Assembly: GCF_905163445.1 (NCBI RefSeq) | Contig: NC_053184.1 | Location: forward strand, 14,508,001 to 14,572,000 | Direction: 5' to 3' | DNA length: 64,000 nucleotides | Origin: Pararge aegeria | Taxonomy: Eukaryota; Arthropoda; Insecta; Lepidoptera; Nymphalidae | In this document: piece by piece, positions 39,060 to 47,762 of the stretch | Position numbering within the stretch: the stretch's first letter is position 1 | Layout: each line of letters begins with the position of its first letter | The notes under the pieces: generated by a model | Seen by the model: only the letters and a program-made list of their open reading frames with translations | Database searches by the model: none | What the model was told of the DNA's origin: nothing | Made by a program: the position numbers and the translations under genes

Positions 39060-41915
39060 ATGAACATTGTACACCAAAATATACAGAGCTTCACCGGCAA
39101 AGAATTAGAAATAGAGCTGTTTGTGGAGAAACTCAATGTACATATTTTGTGTATAACTGAGCACTGGCTCACTGGTACACAAGTAGCAGTAAACATCGAT
39201 AACTTTATATTGTCAAGTGCGTTCTTCAGAAGGACTGCAATTCACGGTGGATCTTTAATTTTTGTACGTAATAATATAATTTGTAAAGAACGAAAAGACA
39301 TAGTTGGTCTTTCTGTTGAACGCATTGCAGAACTGTCTTGTGTGGAGCTGGAGCGATTTATAATAGTGAGTGTATACCGACCCCCTTCAGGTGATTTTAG
39401 CGATTTCGAGAATATCATGGAGGATGTACTAAAGCGTTTGTGTCTTTCTACTAAAAAAGTTATTGTATGTGGCGATTTCAATGTCGACATTTTACTAGAA
39501 AATGCAACAACTGCTAGATTGCTTAACTTATTTAAATGTTTTAATTTGTGTCACACTTTTAGTGAACCTACTAGAGTAACTGCAACTTCAGCATCCTGCT
39601 TAGATAATATTTTTTTCAATTGTGACATTTTAGATAAAAGAATAATTAATAATTTAAGGTCAGATCATTGTGGTCAACTTATTACTGTTTTAAATACTAT
39701 CAATAAAAGCAGACAAATTATAAAGTGTAGGCCAATAACTAAGACTAAATTAATGCGATTCAAACGTGAAATTACTGCGAAAATCCCTGGTATTGCGTGC
39801 GAACATTTTCATCCGGACAGTCTTTATAGTGCACTATTTAATACTATAAACAACGAATTTAATAGAGTATTCAACTTTAAGCACATCAATGTCAGTAATA
39901 AATTAAAATTTAGTGACTGGGCTACTGTAGGTATATATAAAAGTAGGGAGAAGTTGTATGAGCTGTATGATGAAAAACAATTTAATCATACTCCAACTTT
40001 CGTAGAACACGTAAAAAAATACTCAAAAATATTTAAGAATGTTTGCACTAATGCGAAATCGCTACACATTAAATATAGTATAATGAAATCTGATAACAAA
40101 ATACAAACAACCTGGAAAATAGTTAATTACGAGTCAGGAAAAACTAAATCTCGTGATGTGGATTTTGAACTTATTGTTGATAACAATAAAGTGACGTCTG
40201 ACAGGGAGGTTGCTAATACTTTCGAAAACTTCTTTCAGAATGTTCCCATTTTGTTAACAGATTCTCTAAGCTCTTCACCAATAGCAGCTCAGCGTATATT
40301 GAGAGATAATGTTAAAGAGTGCAATGTTTTATTTAATTTTAAACATATATCTGCAATAGATATTGTAAAGAATTTCAGGTTATTAAAGTTGAAAAAAACC
40401 GGTGATCTGTGGGGTATGTCGGTGATGGTCATTTCTAACATTATTGACGTTATTGCCCCTTATCTAGCTGTAATTTTTAATGAATGTGTTGATATGGGTA
40501 TTTTTCCGAACCTAATGAAATGTAGTAAATTAATACCCCTTTTTAAATCCGGTCATAAAAATGACCTTAACAATTACAGGCCTATTTCAATCTTGCCAAC
40601 TCTTAGTAAGGTCTTTGAAAAAATTATACTTTATCAACTTTTAAATCATTTTAATGTTAATAACTTACTTCATCCGGAGCAGTACGGCTTCACTAAAGGT
40701 CGTAGTACAACGGATGCAGGCGCAAGACTCATAAAGCATATTTACGATGCCTGGGAACGTTCGCAGAATGCCATTGGTGTTTTCTGTGATCTGTCCAAAG
40801 CATTCGATTGCGTTGAACACAAAACGTTGTTATTAAAACTAAGCCACTATGGCATCAAAAACGTTGCACTCAATTTAATTGCCTCTTATCTAAGTGATAG
40901 AGTTCAAAGGGTATGCGTAAAAGACATAAAGTCTAAGGGATCATCTGCCTTAATGGGTGTCCCACAAGGCTCAATTTTGGGTCCCTTATTGTTTCTGGTG
41001 TATATAAATGATCTGCCACACCATGTCAGGGGCACTTGTGAGATTGTACTGTTCGCAGATGATACATCTCTCATTTTTAAGACTGATAGAAACAAAGATA
41101 ATTTTGACGACGTAAACCGTGCTTTGTCACATGTGTCAGACTGGTTTACTGTTAATAACTTACTTTTAAATGCAAAAAAAACTAAGTGTTTGGAATTTGT
41201 TTTGCCTAACGTAAAAAAAATTGATAAAAACATCATAATAAATGGAGAAACACTTAAAATAGAAAACTCCACTGTTTTTCTAGGAGTGACCTTAGATTGT
41301 AAGCTACAGTGGGGTACCCATATAGAAAGCCTAGCGAGTAAACTCAGCTCAGCTGCATATGCAATCAGGAAAATTAGACAGCTTACCGATGTTGAAACAG
41401 CTAGGCTTGTTTATTTCGCATACTTTCACAGTATTATGTCCTATGGGATCTTGCTGTGGGGAAAAGCTGCAGATATTGAAAGTATATTTATACTACAGAA
41501 AAGAGCCGTACGATCAATATATAAACTTGGATCACGCGAATCGCTTCGTGAAAAATTTAAACAAATAGGTATTCTTACAGTAGCTTCGCAATACATTTAT
41601 AATAATATAGTCTTTGTGAGGCAAAATATTACTCTTTATAAATCAAAAGCTGAAATTAACAATCGACTTACCAGAAACGGTCATAAATTAGTGATATCTG
41701 CATATCGTCTGCGAAAGGTGCAGAACTCCTTTGTGGGGTTGAGTATACGCTTTTACAACATGATTCCTAAGGAAATTCTTGACCTACCAATGCATACATT
41801 TAAAAAATGTGTAAAAACGCATCTAGTACAGCGAGGTTACTATACATTTGATGAATTCCTCAATGACAAGGTAGAATGGAAGCAGCCAGCCTCGCTCTCA
41901 TCTCCCGCAAGATAG
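39060..41915 (+). CDS. CR1-D ORF2: endonuclease and reverse transcriptase
   Basis: A 951-residue protein that would nick target DNA and reverse-transcribe element RNA there. The N-terminal apurinic-type endonuclease (about 1-210) keeps Asn7 (HQNIQS), Glu34 (CITEHWL), HGGSLIFV, VSVYRPP, Asp139 and Asn141 (CGDFNVD) and Asp202-His203 (RSDHC). Reverse transcriptase occupies about 475-760: LIPLFKSGHKNDLNNYRPIS, EQYGFTKGRSTTD, Asp577 in DLSKAFD, GVPQGSILGPLLFLVYIND, and FADD at 665-668. The C-terminal region (RKIRQLTD, LLWGKAADIESIFILQKRAV) extends to FDEFLNDKVEW near the stop. No stop or frameshift is seen, and all catalytic residues I can place are present, so it may be active or recently active. 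The start ATG is 29 nt after ORF1 in another frame, suggesting reinitiation on a dicistronic RNA. Confidence 0.95.
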   Translation: MNIVHQNIQSFTGKELEIELFVEKLNVHILCITEHWLTGTQVAVNIDNFILSSAFFRRTAIHGGSLIFVRNNIICKERKDIVGLSVERIAELSCVELERFIIVSVYRPPSGDFSDFENIMEDVLKRLCLSTKKVIVCGDFNVDILLENATTARLLNLFKCFNLCHTFSEPTRVTATSASCLDNIFFNCDILDKRIINNLRSDHCGQLITVLNTINKSRQIIKCRPITKTKLMRFKREITAKIPGIACEHFHPDSLYSALFNTINNEFNRVFNFKHINVSNKLKFSDWATVGIYKSREKLYELYDEKQFNHTPTFVEHVKKYSKIFKNVCTNAKSLHIKYSIMKSDNKIQTTWKIVNYESGKTKSRDVDFELIVDNNKVTSDREVANTFENFFQNVPILLTDSLSSSPIAAQRILRDNVKECNVLFNFKHISAIDIVKNFRLLKLKKTGDLWGMSVMVISNIIDVIAPYLAVIFNECVDMGIFPNLMKCSKLIPLFKSGHKNDLNNYRPISILPTLSKVFEKIILYQLLNHFNVNNLLHPEQYGFTKGRSTTDAGARLIKHIYDAWERSQNAIGVFCDLSKAFDCVEHKTLLLKLSHYGIKNVALNLIASYLSDRVQRVCVKDIKSKGSSALMGVPQGSILGPLLFLVYINDLPHHVRGTCEIVLFADDTSLIFKTDRNKDNFDDVNRALSHVSDWFTVNNLLLNAKKTKCLEFVLPNVKKIDKNIIINGETLKIENSTVFLGVTLDCKLQWGTHIESLASKLSSAAYAIRKIRQLTDVETARLVYFAYFHSIMSYGILLWGKAADIESIFILQKRAVRSIYKLGSRESLREKFKQIGILTVASQYIYNNIVFVRQNITLYKSKAEINNRLTRNGHKLVISAYRLRKVQNSFVGLSIRFYNMIPKEILDLPMHTFKKCVKTHLVQRGYYTFDEFLNDKVEWKQPASLSSPAR

Positions 41916-42100
41916 CAAAATGATTGTAAATGTTGATGTTGGAAAAGAGCAACTACTGAGTTTCTTGCCGGCTCTTCTCGGTAGAATCTGCTTTCCGAAC
42001 CGGTGGTAGAGTCACACAAACATGCATACTTGACGTTTCAAAAGTGCTTATAAAGTAGGCCTACTTGAAATAAATGAATTTGAATTTGAATTTGAATTTG
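41916..42100 (+). other. CR1-D 3' UTR and GAATTT repeat tail
   Basis: It contains 'gagtttcttgccggctct', 'ccgaaccggtggtagagtc' and 'cttgacgtttcaaaagtgct', then 'acttgaaataaatgaa' and a GAATTTGAATTTGAATTTG tail. The copy at 19113-19383 conserves these blocks. Conserved 3' ends like this are the expected recognition site of the element's own reverse transcriptase. Confidence 0.9.
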
Positions 42101-42133
42101 TAATACCTTCGTTATTTCCGTGAAAGTGAACTA

Positions 42134-42154
42134 CATAAGTATTTATGTACATTA
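42134..42154 (+). mobile_element. SINE-A scrap, left of Helitron
   Basis: 'ataagtatttatgtacatta' is SINE-A body. It continues after the Helitron at 42545. Confidence 0.75.
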
Positions 42155-42544
42155 TCTATATATATAAAAGAGAAAGTGTGTGGGTAAATTCCGTATAGGC
42201 TCCGAAACGGCTGGACCGATTTCAATGAAACTTTCAGGGTATCTCCGGATTGACCTGGCGAGTAATCCTGTAAAGTTTGGTGATGATTGGAGCATCCCTA
42301 TTTTTGAACTGTCAAACTGTCAATTACAGCTTTTATTTACTATAATGATATTCTATTGTTGGGTGTACATGGGTGTAGATAATGATCTTCACCCGCTCGA
42401 GAAGAGAATAGAAGAGAATGAATACGAAGACATATAAATGATTTAATATATTATGAGACTTAAATTAAAAATTTAATGATGTAAGTTTATTGTTTAAATT
42501 AAATAAAGCAAAATCTAGCCCGGCGAAGCGGGCTGGGTACGTTA
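42155..42544 (+). mobile_element. Non-autonomous Helitron inserted in SINE-A
   Basis: It starts A|TCTATATATATAAAAGAGAA and carries 'ccgtataggctccgaaacgg', 'ctggaccgatttcaatgaaa', 'cctggcgagtaatcctgtaa'. It ends with a GC-rich hairpin (agcccggcgaagcgggct) and 'gggtacgtta'. The terminal CTAG seen in the relative at 58222-58597 is degraded here. The 85-codon frame is not gene-like. Confidence 0.88.
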
Positions 42545-42655
42545 TTCATAAAAATATTCAACTGTCATCTTAGTACCCATAACACAAGCTACGCTTACTT
42601 GAAGGCTAGATGGCGATACACGATTTGTGTATTGTCGTAGTATATTAACTTATTT
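42545..42655 (+). mobile_element. SINE-A, right of Helitron
   Basis: 'ttcataaaaatattcaactg', 'catcttagtacccataacac', 'aagctacgcttacttg' and 'tgtgtattgtcgtagtatat' complete the SINE-A copy interrupted at 42154. A 'gatacacgattt' insertion lies before the end. Confidence 0.85.
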
Positions 42656-42689
42656 AAATATAAATAATATAATTATTAATGTAAGTAAT

Positions 42690-42830
42690 TAATTTCACTT
42701 GCTTTACCGGTGAAGACAAAACTTCGTGAAGAATTCTGCATTCTCCATAATGTTCTCAAAGACGTTTAAGTTCTACCAATCTGCACTGGCCCAGCGTTTA
42801 AGGACTACAGCCTAAGTTCTGAATTGATAG
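42690..42830 (+). mobile_element. SINE-C internal fragment
   Basis: 'cacttgctttaccggtgaag', 'aattctgcattctccataat', 'gttctcaaagacg' and 'ccaatctgcactggcccagc' match the SINE-C body. Head and tail are eroded. Confidence 0.7.
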
Positions 42831-43012
42831 TGATATATATTTACACAAACAATGTATTTATAAAAAAATAATAGTTTTTAGTTAACGTTGAACGAACGAT
42901 AATCTGTAATTTTATATGCATGGCAAAAACAGTCGGTGGTGGGCAGGTGAATTAACATGAAACTTTTCTCGAATGATCCTTGCGCTGTTAAAAGAAGAAG
43001 AAGCGGTCATAG

Positions 43013-43325
43013 TCTAGTTGTTAAGACCTCATTTTCGAGGAACTAAATTCGATCCTCGGCTCGCAGCTTTCCGAATTTATTTCATTAATATAAATAAAAT
43101 TATCCATTTTTTTTCTCCAGAATGTTGTTCATAGTTAATATATATTATGTTATAATAAATATATTTACTAATATAAATCATGATATTACATTACAATTCA
43201 TCAATTTGCTTTAAAACAGTGTAGAAAAACATCGTGGGAAAATCTGCATGCCGGAAAGTTTTCCATAATGTTAGCAAAAACATGTAGAGTCCACCACACA
43301 CATACACACATCCAAGGTCGAATAC
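43013..43325 (+). mobile_element. SINE-C with head, interrupted by AT-rich insert
   Basis: The head at 43013-43075 has box A-like 'tagtctagttg' and box B-like 'aaattcgatcc'. About 110 bp of AT-rich DNA follow, then the SINE-C body resumes at about 43222 ('gaaaaacatcgtgggaaaat', 'ctgcatgccggaaagttttc', 'tgtagagtccacc'). I do not call the head a functional tRNA gene: no full cloverleaf or CCA-side stem is evident. Confidence 0.6.
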
Positions 43326-43734
43326 GCCTTTAGCATTCAATACTACTTTATGAATATCCTGGTCAAATCCCCTACCCTTTACTACTATACCCTTTTTAGT
43401 GATCACTCATTAACAAGGTAAAAATAGATCCCAAAGAAGAACGCTGCAATAAAATGATAAAGTGGTGACATAAATAACTTTCTTTTCAAAATTAAGAAAG
43501 AAACAAGGTTTAGTGTAGTGCCAAAATACATTTTTGCTGCCTCCTTGCAAGGAAGTGGCTGGCGCGATCGCCGCCTCGGCGTCGCCGCCGGCATTATGCT
43601 CCTCACAGTAAATTTGGGCGCATAAAATGGCACTTGAACTTTGGTACTAATAAGTTTTTTTTTATGTATATTATTAACGGACGAAAGAGACTTCTACCTT
43701 ATGGTATTTATTTTTTAGTACCAAAGATTAAAAA
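43326..43734. other. No gene recognised
   Basis: A short GC-rich stretch (about 43555-43600, 'gatcgccgcctcggcgtcgc') is unusual for the window but has no frame or repeat match I can name. Confidence 0.4.
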
Positions 43735-43812
43735 TTTACATTAAAAAAGGCCAGGACATGCAAAAAAATAAACTTATCTCATAAGAGATTTCTTCCAGAA
43801 GCACTCTGAAGA
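43735..43812 (-). mobile_element. LINE-J-like fragment
   Basis: The minus strand reads 'ttctggaagaaatctcttat', 'gagataagtttattttttt', which resembles the LINE-J block at 17075-17225. It is short and weak. Confidence 0.35.
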
Positions 43813-44360
43813 CAAAGAAGATCATGGGAAACCATCTCTTATAAACAGAGCAACACTTTGTAGGTACACGCTCTACAAACGGCCACTGTGTTCATCTGAG
43901 CCGTAAGCCTTTTGTGCTTTTTACTGCAACTGCATTCATGCTCTTCAGACAGGAAGACAGCAATGCTACTTCGTGGAAAAAAAAAGCATAATTGTAGTAA
44001 TTCTCTGGAGGACTATCACAAAAAGCTCTACTAATCCTAAATTACTCGTAAAAACGCAAAGTTATCCAAAAACAAGGTTGAAAAATGGGCCTGATTTTCC
44101 TACATAGGAAATAAATAAAACATGATGAATATTGTAGTCGTGGACCACCCCCATTTTTACTCGAGATACATAGTTTAAGTATTGACATACTTAAAAATAC
44201 TACAAATATTAATTAAAAATATTTCAAACGATTTATGTATGTTGTGATGATATATTATGATCTTCGTCTTATGTCTCTCGCTATATTCTAACATGCGCTT
44301 GCGAAACAACCTCTATCACTACACGTATTGAGTGTTTTTATACGTCAACTTATACGTCCG

Positions 44361-44409
44361 ACGCCACGTGAGTGCAGTAAAAAGAGTCTTTACTGCACTC
44401 ACGTGGCGT
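44361..44409. repeat. Perfect hairpin, 21-bp arms, 7-nt loop
   Basis: acgccacgtgagtgcagtaaa minus its last base (20 nt shown by position: 44361-44380) plus 44381 pairs exactly with 44389-44409. Each arm contains CACGTG. Confidence 0.93.
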
Positions 44410-44579
44410 GCGAATTATAAACGTACTTTGTATTCGTTATAGGTGCAATGTATAGCTCTCTTTTTAATTCTCTATCGTTTAATCTTTCTTTTCTCTCATA
44501 TAACGAAATGTGCATTAAAGTGACGAGTCCACGAAATTTCACTCTTAATTCTCATTCTTTTTTTTCATTCTACTACAAG

Positions 44580-44770
44580 TTAGCCCTTGACTGCAAATTG
44601 CAATGTCACCTGGTAGTACCTAAGTGATGATGCAGTCTAATATGCTAATCCCCCATAGGCCAAGGCAATTAATCGGTTTCTACCCGACATCAACCGCAAC
44701 ACTAAATCGCTTAGCGACACGTCTTTGTCGCCAAACTAACAACCGCCAAAGCCTCCCGCCATACCAAAAA
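44580..44770 (-). mobile_element. SINE-B, headless
   Basis: The plus strand starts with the reverse complement of the tail ('gttagcccttgactgcaa', 'tgatgatgcagtct') and continues 'atcggtttctacccgacat', 'ctaaatcgcttagcgacac' and 'gccaaagcctcccgcc'. Confidence 0.8.
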
Positions 44771-45324
44771 AACTATCGAATTGTCGCCAAAGGAATTTCA
44801 TTCCAAAAATTAACCGCAGCGCCATTTTAACCGTCTTGTTATGCCATCGGGCTTGTAATTGCCAAATTTATGGCTGCCTACACTAACGCAATTGTGGCCG
44901 GGGTCCGTGGCATGTATCACTCTAAATTAGATTGCGATGCAAACGCAAAACGGTTGTCAGTGAAAGTGGCCTTATTTATTGGGAAAACAGGTCTCGGGGT
45001 TCGTTATGACCATTCTTGCGGCGAACTTTTATCGTAGCTACAATTAAACAGTACAACTTTGTAATAGCTGTTGGACGTGCTTGTTTTATCCCGGTACTTC
45101 AGTAAATTGTCAGTACTGTTTGTTGGACGCAGCCTTTATAGTTCAAAAGCTTTTACCCACGGTACATTTTCGAGCCGATTTGTTTCCCGTGGTCGAAGAA
45201 ATCTACGTCAATAACCTAGTTATTAGCTATTTATACAAAATCACATTGATCATTTGCCGTGTTAACAAACTAAAAAAAACATCAGTCACTGTTTAGCACG
45301 CTGTCATTGACATCTTTTTCAACC
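44771..45324. other. No gene recognised
   Basis: A 71-codon frame (45081-45296) has no domain I recognise. Confidence 0.4.
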
Positions 45325-45460
45325 CTTTACCGGCCACTATAATGCATTGTATCGTCTCAGAATGGGTTAAGGCTAGACTACGTCTACCACACTGGCCAAG
45401 TGCAAGTGATATTTTAAAACGCAGATAACTCCGACAAGTTGCGTTTTCACAATTTTTCTG
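45325..45460 (-). mobile_element. SINE-C, internally deleted
   Basis: 'accggccactataatgca', 'cagaatgggttaaggc', 'gtctaccacactggccaagt' represent the 3' half, joined directly to 'aagtgatattttaaaacgca', the 5' body. About 110 bp between them are missing. Confidence 0.65.
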
Positions 45461-45469
45461 TGTTATTTA

Positions 45470-45682
45470 CTTAATTTGTTTTTTTTAAACCTTTGACTTT
45501 CGACCACCTACCTCTCTTCTTGATCTGTGTTTGACACCTTTGGTTGCCTGGCAGAGATCGCTATGTAGCAATAAGGCCGCCAAATTGTATACTTCTTCTT
45601 CGTAAAAAATATATTTTCAATTTTTCTATAGGTAAGCATGGTTATGTGGTGTACAATAAAAGTGTATTCATTCATTCAATTT
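45470..45682 (+). mobile_element. LINE-J 3' UTR
   Basis: 'ggcagagatcgctatgtagc', 'aataaggccgccaaattgta', 'gtggtgtacaataaaagtgt' and an ATTC repeat tail (attcattcattcaa). It contains an AATAAA signal. No coding part remains. Confidence 0.65.
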
Positions 45683-45729
45683 CAATATAGTGTACATTAT
45701 TCTTCTACTATTCAGGCCCTTTTATTGGA

Positions 45730-45860
45730 TAACCATAATAAGGGAATTGTGAAAAAAAAATTTATCCGCCATTTTGTGGTGGCGGCCATCTTGGATTAAC
45801 ACACACAGACCCGTCAAACTTATAAGCTCCCGTTGTTTTTCCGCCGGGTGTTAAAAAAAA
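45730..45860 (+). other. Unclassified segment with two YY1/Pho-like motifs
   Basis: ccgccattttg (45766-45776) and ggcggccatcttgg (45781-45794) both resemble the YY1/Pho core GCCAT in good context. The segment ends 'ccgccgggtgttaaaaaaaa'. It may be part of a retrotransposon end; I could not assign it. Confidence 0.4.
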
Positions 45861-46342
45861 AGATAATTCGCAATTACGTAGGTAGGTAGGTGGTAATTAA
45901 ATAAAAAAAACAATAATTACCAGTTTTGCAACTAACGTTGAACAAAGGCTATAAGTACTAAGAGCGCAGTCAACGAATCCTTTGTAAATTTCATCTAAAC
46001 AGTTTCAAGTTGAAGATTTCACTACTTTCTTGTTTGCTTAAGACGGTCGCTAGAGGCATCTTTTTTAATTTTTAATTTGTTTCTGAATTATCAACATCAC
46101 AACTTAAGGATTTATGGAGCAGAAAACTTTTTGTAACATTACTTTACCTGCTAATAAGAATTCAAAGAACTTTACATTATTTATAATACTTAAAGAGGAC
46201 CCGAGGCCAGTATTAATAGAGATGGACATCGATTTAATATTATTTCGAAGAATGTGTTTAAATATCTTTCGTCTCTCTCATGTAACTGAAAACGAACTGT
46301 ACCTTAACGTAACATGTTGTTGAATTTTTTCTACTTCACTAA

Positions 46343-46636
46343 AAGTTAGCCCTTGACTTCAATCTCAGCTAGTGGAAAGTGATGATGCATTCTAAGATTG
46401 AAGCGAGCTAACCTGTTAGGGGTATGGCAGTCATATTAAACACATACCTACCACTAAACTGTTCTAAATAACTTAACGCGACACGTCTTTGTCGGTAAGG
46501 TGGTAACTAGCCACGGTCAAAGGCACCCGACGAGACCCGGAAAGTTCAGAAATCTTAAATTCCCAAATTGCCTCTGCTGGGAATCGAACCCGGGACATAA
46601 GACCACAGCGCTCACCACTGCGTCAGGGAGGTTGTC
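46343..46636 (-). mobile_element. SINE-B, full length
   Basis: Tail (plus strand 'gttagcccttgacttcaat') to head is complete. On the minus strand the head includes 'ctccctgacgcagtggtgag' (box A) and 'ggttcgattccc' (box B, near 46580-46591), then 'ggcaatttgggaatttaag' and the body. The best full-span SINE-B besides the split copy at 20125. Confidence 0.92.
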
Positions 46637-47025
46637 ACTCTCCAATCTCATCCAAAAAACGCCCGAATCGCCGCCTAACTTAAAAAATTCTAACCTGACA
46701 GAGATGTAAATTATCTGACAGCAAATTGAAGTTTGCTAGATCAGAATGCGAGGTTCAAGATAAGTGCACTCAGAAACAAATAAATCTTGCGCCGCGTTAT
46801 CTTGGGGCAAGTTGATATGATTTGAATAATATGAAGTTACGTGGAAGTTTGCGCTCCTCGGGGAACACTTGAACACACTCCGGGCTTAGAAGGCGACGTT
46901 GTAATCTTAGTTACACTGACGTCTCTATTATGTACGTAGGAAGTTGGTACTTGGGGTTTTCATAGACCAAGAATTGAAGCAGACATTACGCAGCTAGATA
47001 CGTGTACAGTCTGATGCCTCGGTTA
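46637..47025. other. No feature recognised
   Basis: No supportable gene. The last 8 bp (47018-47025, ctcggtta) are the target-site duplication of the following MITE. Confidence 0.6.
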
Positions 47026-47232
47026 CAGTGGCGTGCATAGAGGGTAGGTGTGCACAGGGTATGCAGATTATACAACATGAAGAAAATCTCCAGTACGAGT
47101 ATAAATACTTAAGGGTAGGCTTTTCATAACTCTTACAATGCCTATCCTTAAGTTTTTTATAACTCGTATTAGAGACTTTCTTCATTTTATATGATCTGCA
47201 TACCCTGTGCATACCCTCTATGCACGCCACTG
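47026..47232. mobile_element. hAT-type MITE with perfect 8-bp target duplication
   Basis: It starts cagtggcgtgcatagagggt and ends with the reverse complement (ctatgcacgccactg). The arms are about 95 bp, nearly the whole 207-bp element. ctcggtta flanks it exactly on both sides (47018-47025 and 47233-47240), the 8-bp duplication typical of hAT transposons, as is the CAGTGGCG terminus. No transposase frame. Confidence 0.95.
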
Positions 47233-47349
47233 CTCGGTTAGATAGACTGCGCATGGATTACAAGTGTTTGGTTTGTTTATAAATATTGAACTTTTCTGTA
47301 AAAAAAAGTTTCAGTACCAGCTTGGTAGCTACGAAATTGACGTTTTTGA

Positions 47350-47537
47350 CCCGAGAAAAGCGTACACTCAAAGGAGTTCTGCACCTTTTGCAGACGATAT
47401 TCAGATATCAATAATTTATGTCCATTTCTGGTAAGTCGATTGTTAATATCAGCTTTTTGTTTATAAAGAGTAATATTTTGTCTCACAAAGACTATATTAT
47501 TATTAATATATTGCGAAGCTACCGTAAGTATACCTTT
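47350..47537 (-). pseudogene. CR1-D ORF2 internal fragment
   Basis: The minus strand encodes GILTVASQYINNNIVFVRQN, ITLYKQKADINNRLTRNGH and KLLISEYRLQKVQNSF, matching the C-terminal region of CR1-D ORF2. It is truncated at both ends, with a small deletion after QNSF, and lacks the 3' UTR, so it is not a simple 5'-truncated insertion; a later deletion or rearrangement is likely. Confidence 0.93.
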
Positions 47538-47631
47538 AAGCCGTCGCGTCGTTCCCAGCTGTAATCGCAATATCGATCAAGTTATTCAAATTATTAACAA
47601 ATAGATAGGTTTTAACATACGAGCTGACATT

Positions 47632-47762
47632 TTGCCGCGTGGTGACGGCAGATCAGAATACAGTTGTCGTACGAGGTACTCGTACCTGCAACTCCGGCGA
47701 GAAGAGGAGGGGGCATCTAACGAAGAACAGGCAACAGCGTCCTTTGTGCTATTACTATCATC
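47632..47762 (+). repeat. R3 repeat, longest copy
   Basis: It begins gccgcgtggtgacggcagat and continues 'cagaatacagttgtcgtacg', 'aggtactcgtacctgcaact', 'ccggcgagaagaggaggggg' and 'gaagaacaggcaacagcgtc'. The palindrome gtacgag/ctcgtac is at about 47669-47685. Short pieces of its start recur at 61178-61206 (-) and 63917-63944 (+). It is more GC-rich than its surroundings. Confidence 0.65.

Larger units (their letters stand above)
36996..42100 (+). mobile_element. CR1-D: full-length CR1-clade non-LTR retrotransposon
   Basis: A two-ORF LINE with 5' leader, ORF1 (37411-39030), ORF2 (39060-41915), 3' UTR and a terminal run of about four GAATTT units (42074-42100). The 3' terminus is firm because the copy at 19113-19383 shares it. 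The 5' boundary is uncertain: I place it at about 36996 because gtaatacc at 36988-36995 matches gtaatacc at the tail junction (about 42100-42107), which could be a short target duplication. Both ORFs lack internal stops. The clade call (CR1, perhaps Daphne-like) rests on the esterase-like ORF1, the EN-RT architecture and the repeat tail. Confidence 0.85.

Noticed and set aside
39011..41272. Minus-strand frames at 39011-39196, 39242-39490 and 40904-41272
   Set aside because: Antisense to the conserved CR1-D ORF2; no independent signature.
42180..42437. 85-codon frame, mirrored at 58329-58568
   Set aside because: Both copies encode similar peptides only because they are the same Helitron sequence; Helitron proteins (Rep/helicase) are not present.
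43013..43075. Possible tRNA gene (A and B box-like words)
   Set aside because: The stems do not form a full cloverleaf and the segment continues as SINE-C body; it is a SINE head.
43555..43605. GC-rich patch as a possible CpG-rich promoter
   Set aside because: Only about 50 bp, with no downstream frame or initiator I could support.
45081..45296. 71-codon frame as a candidate exon
   Set aside because: No splice-site pair bounds it convincingly and no domain is recognised.
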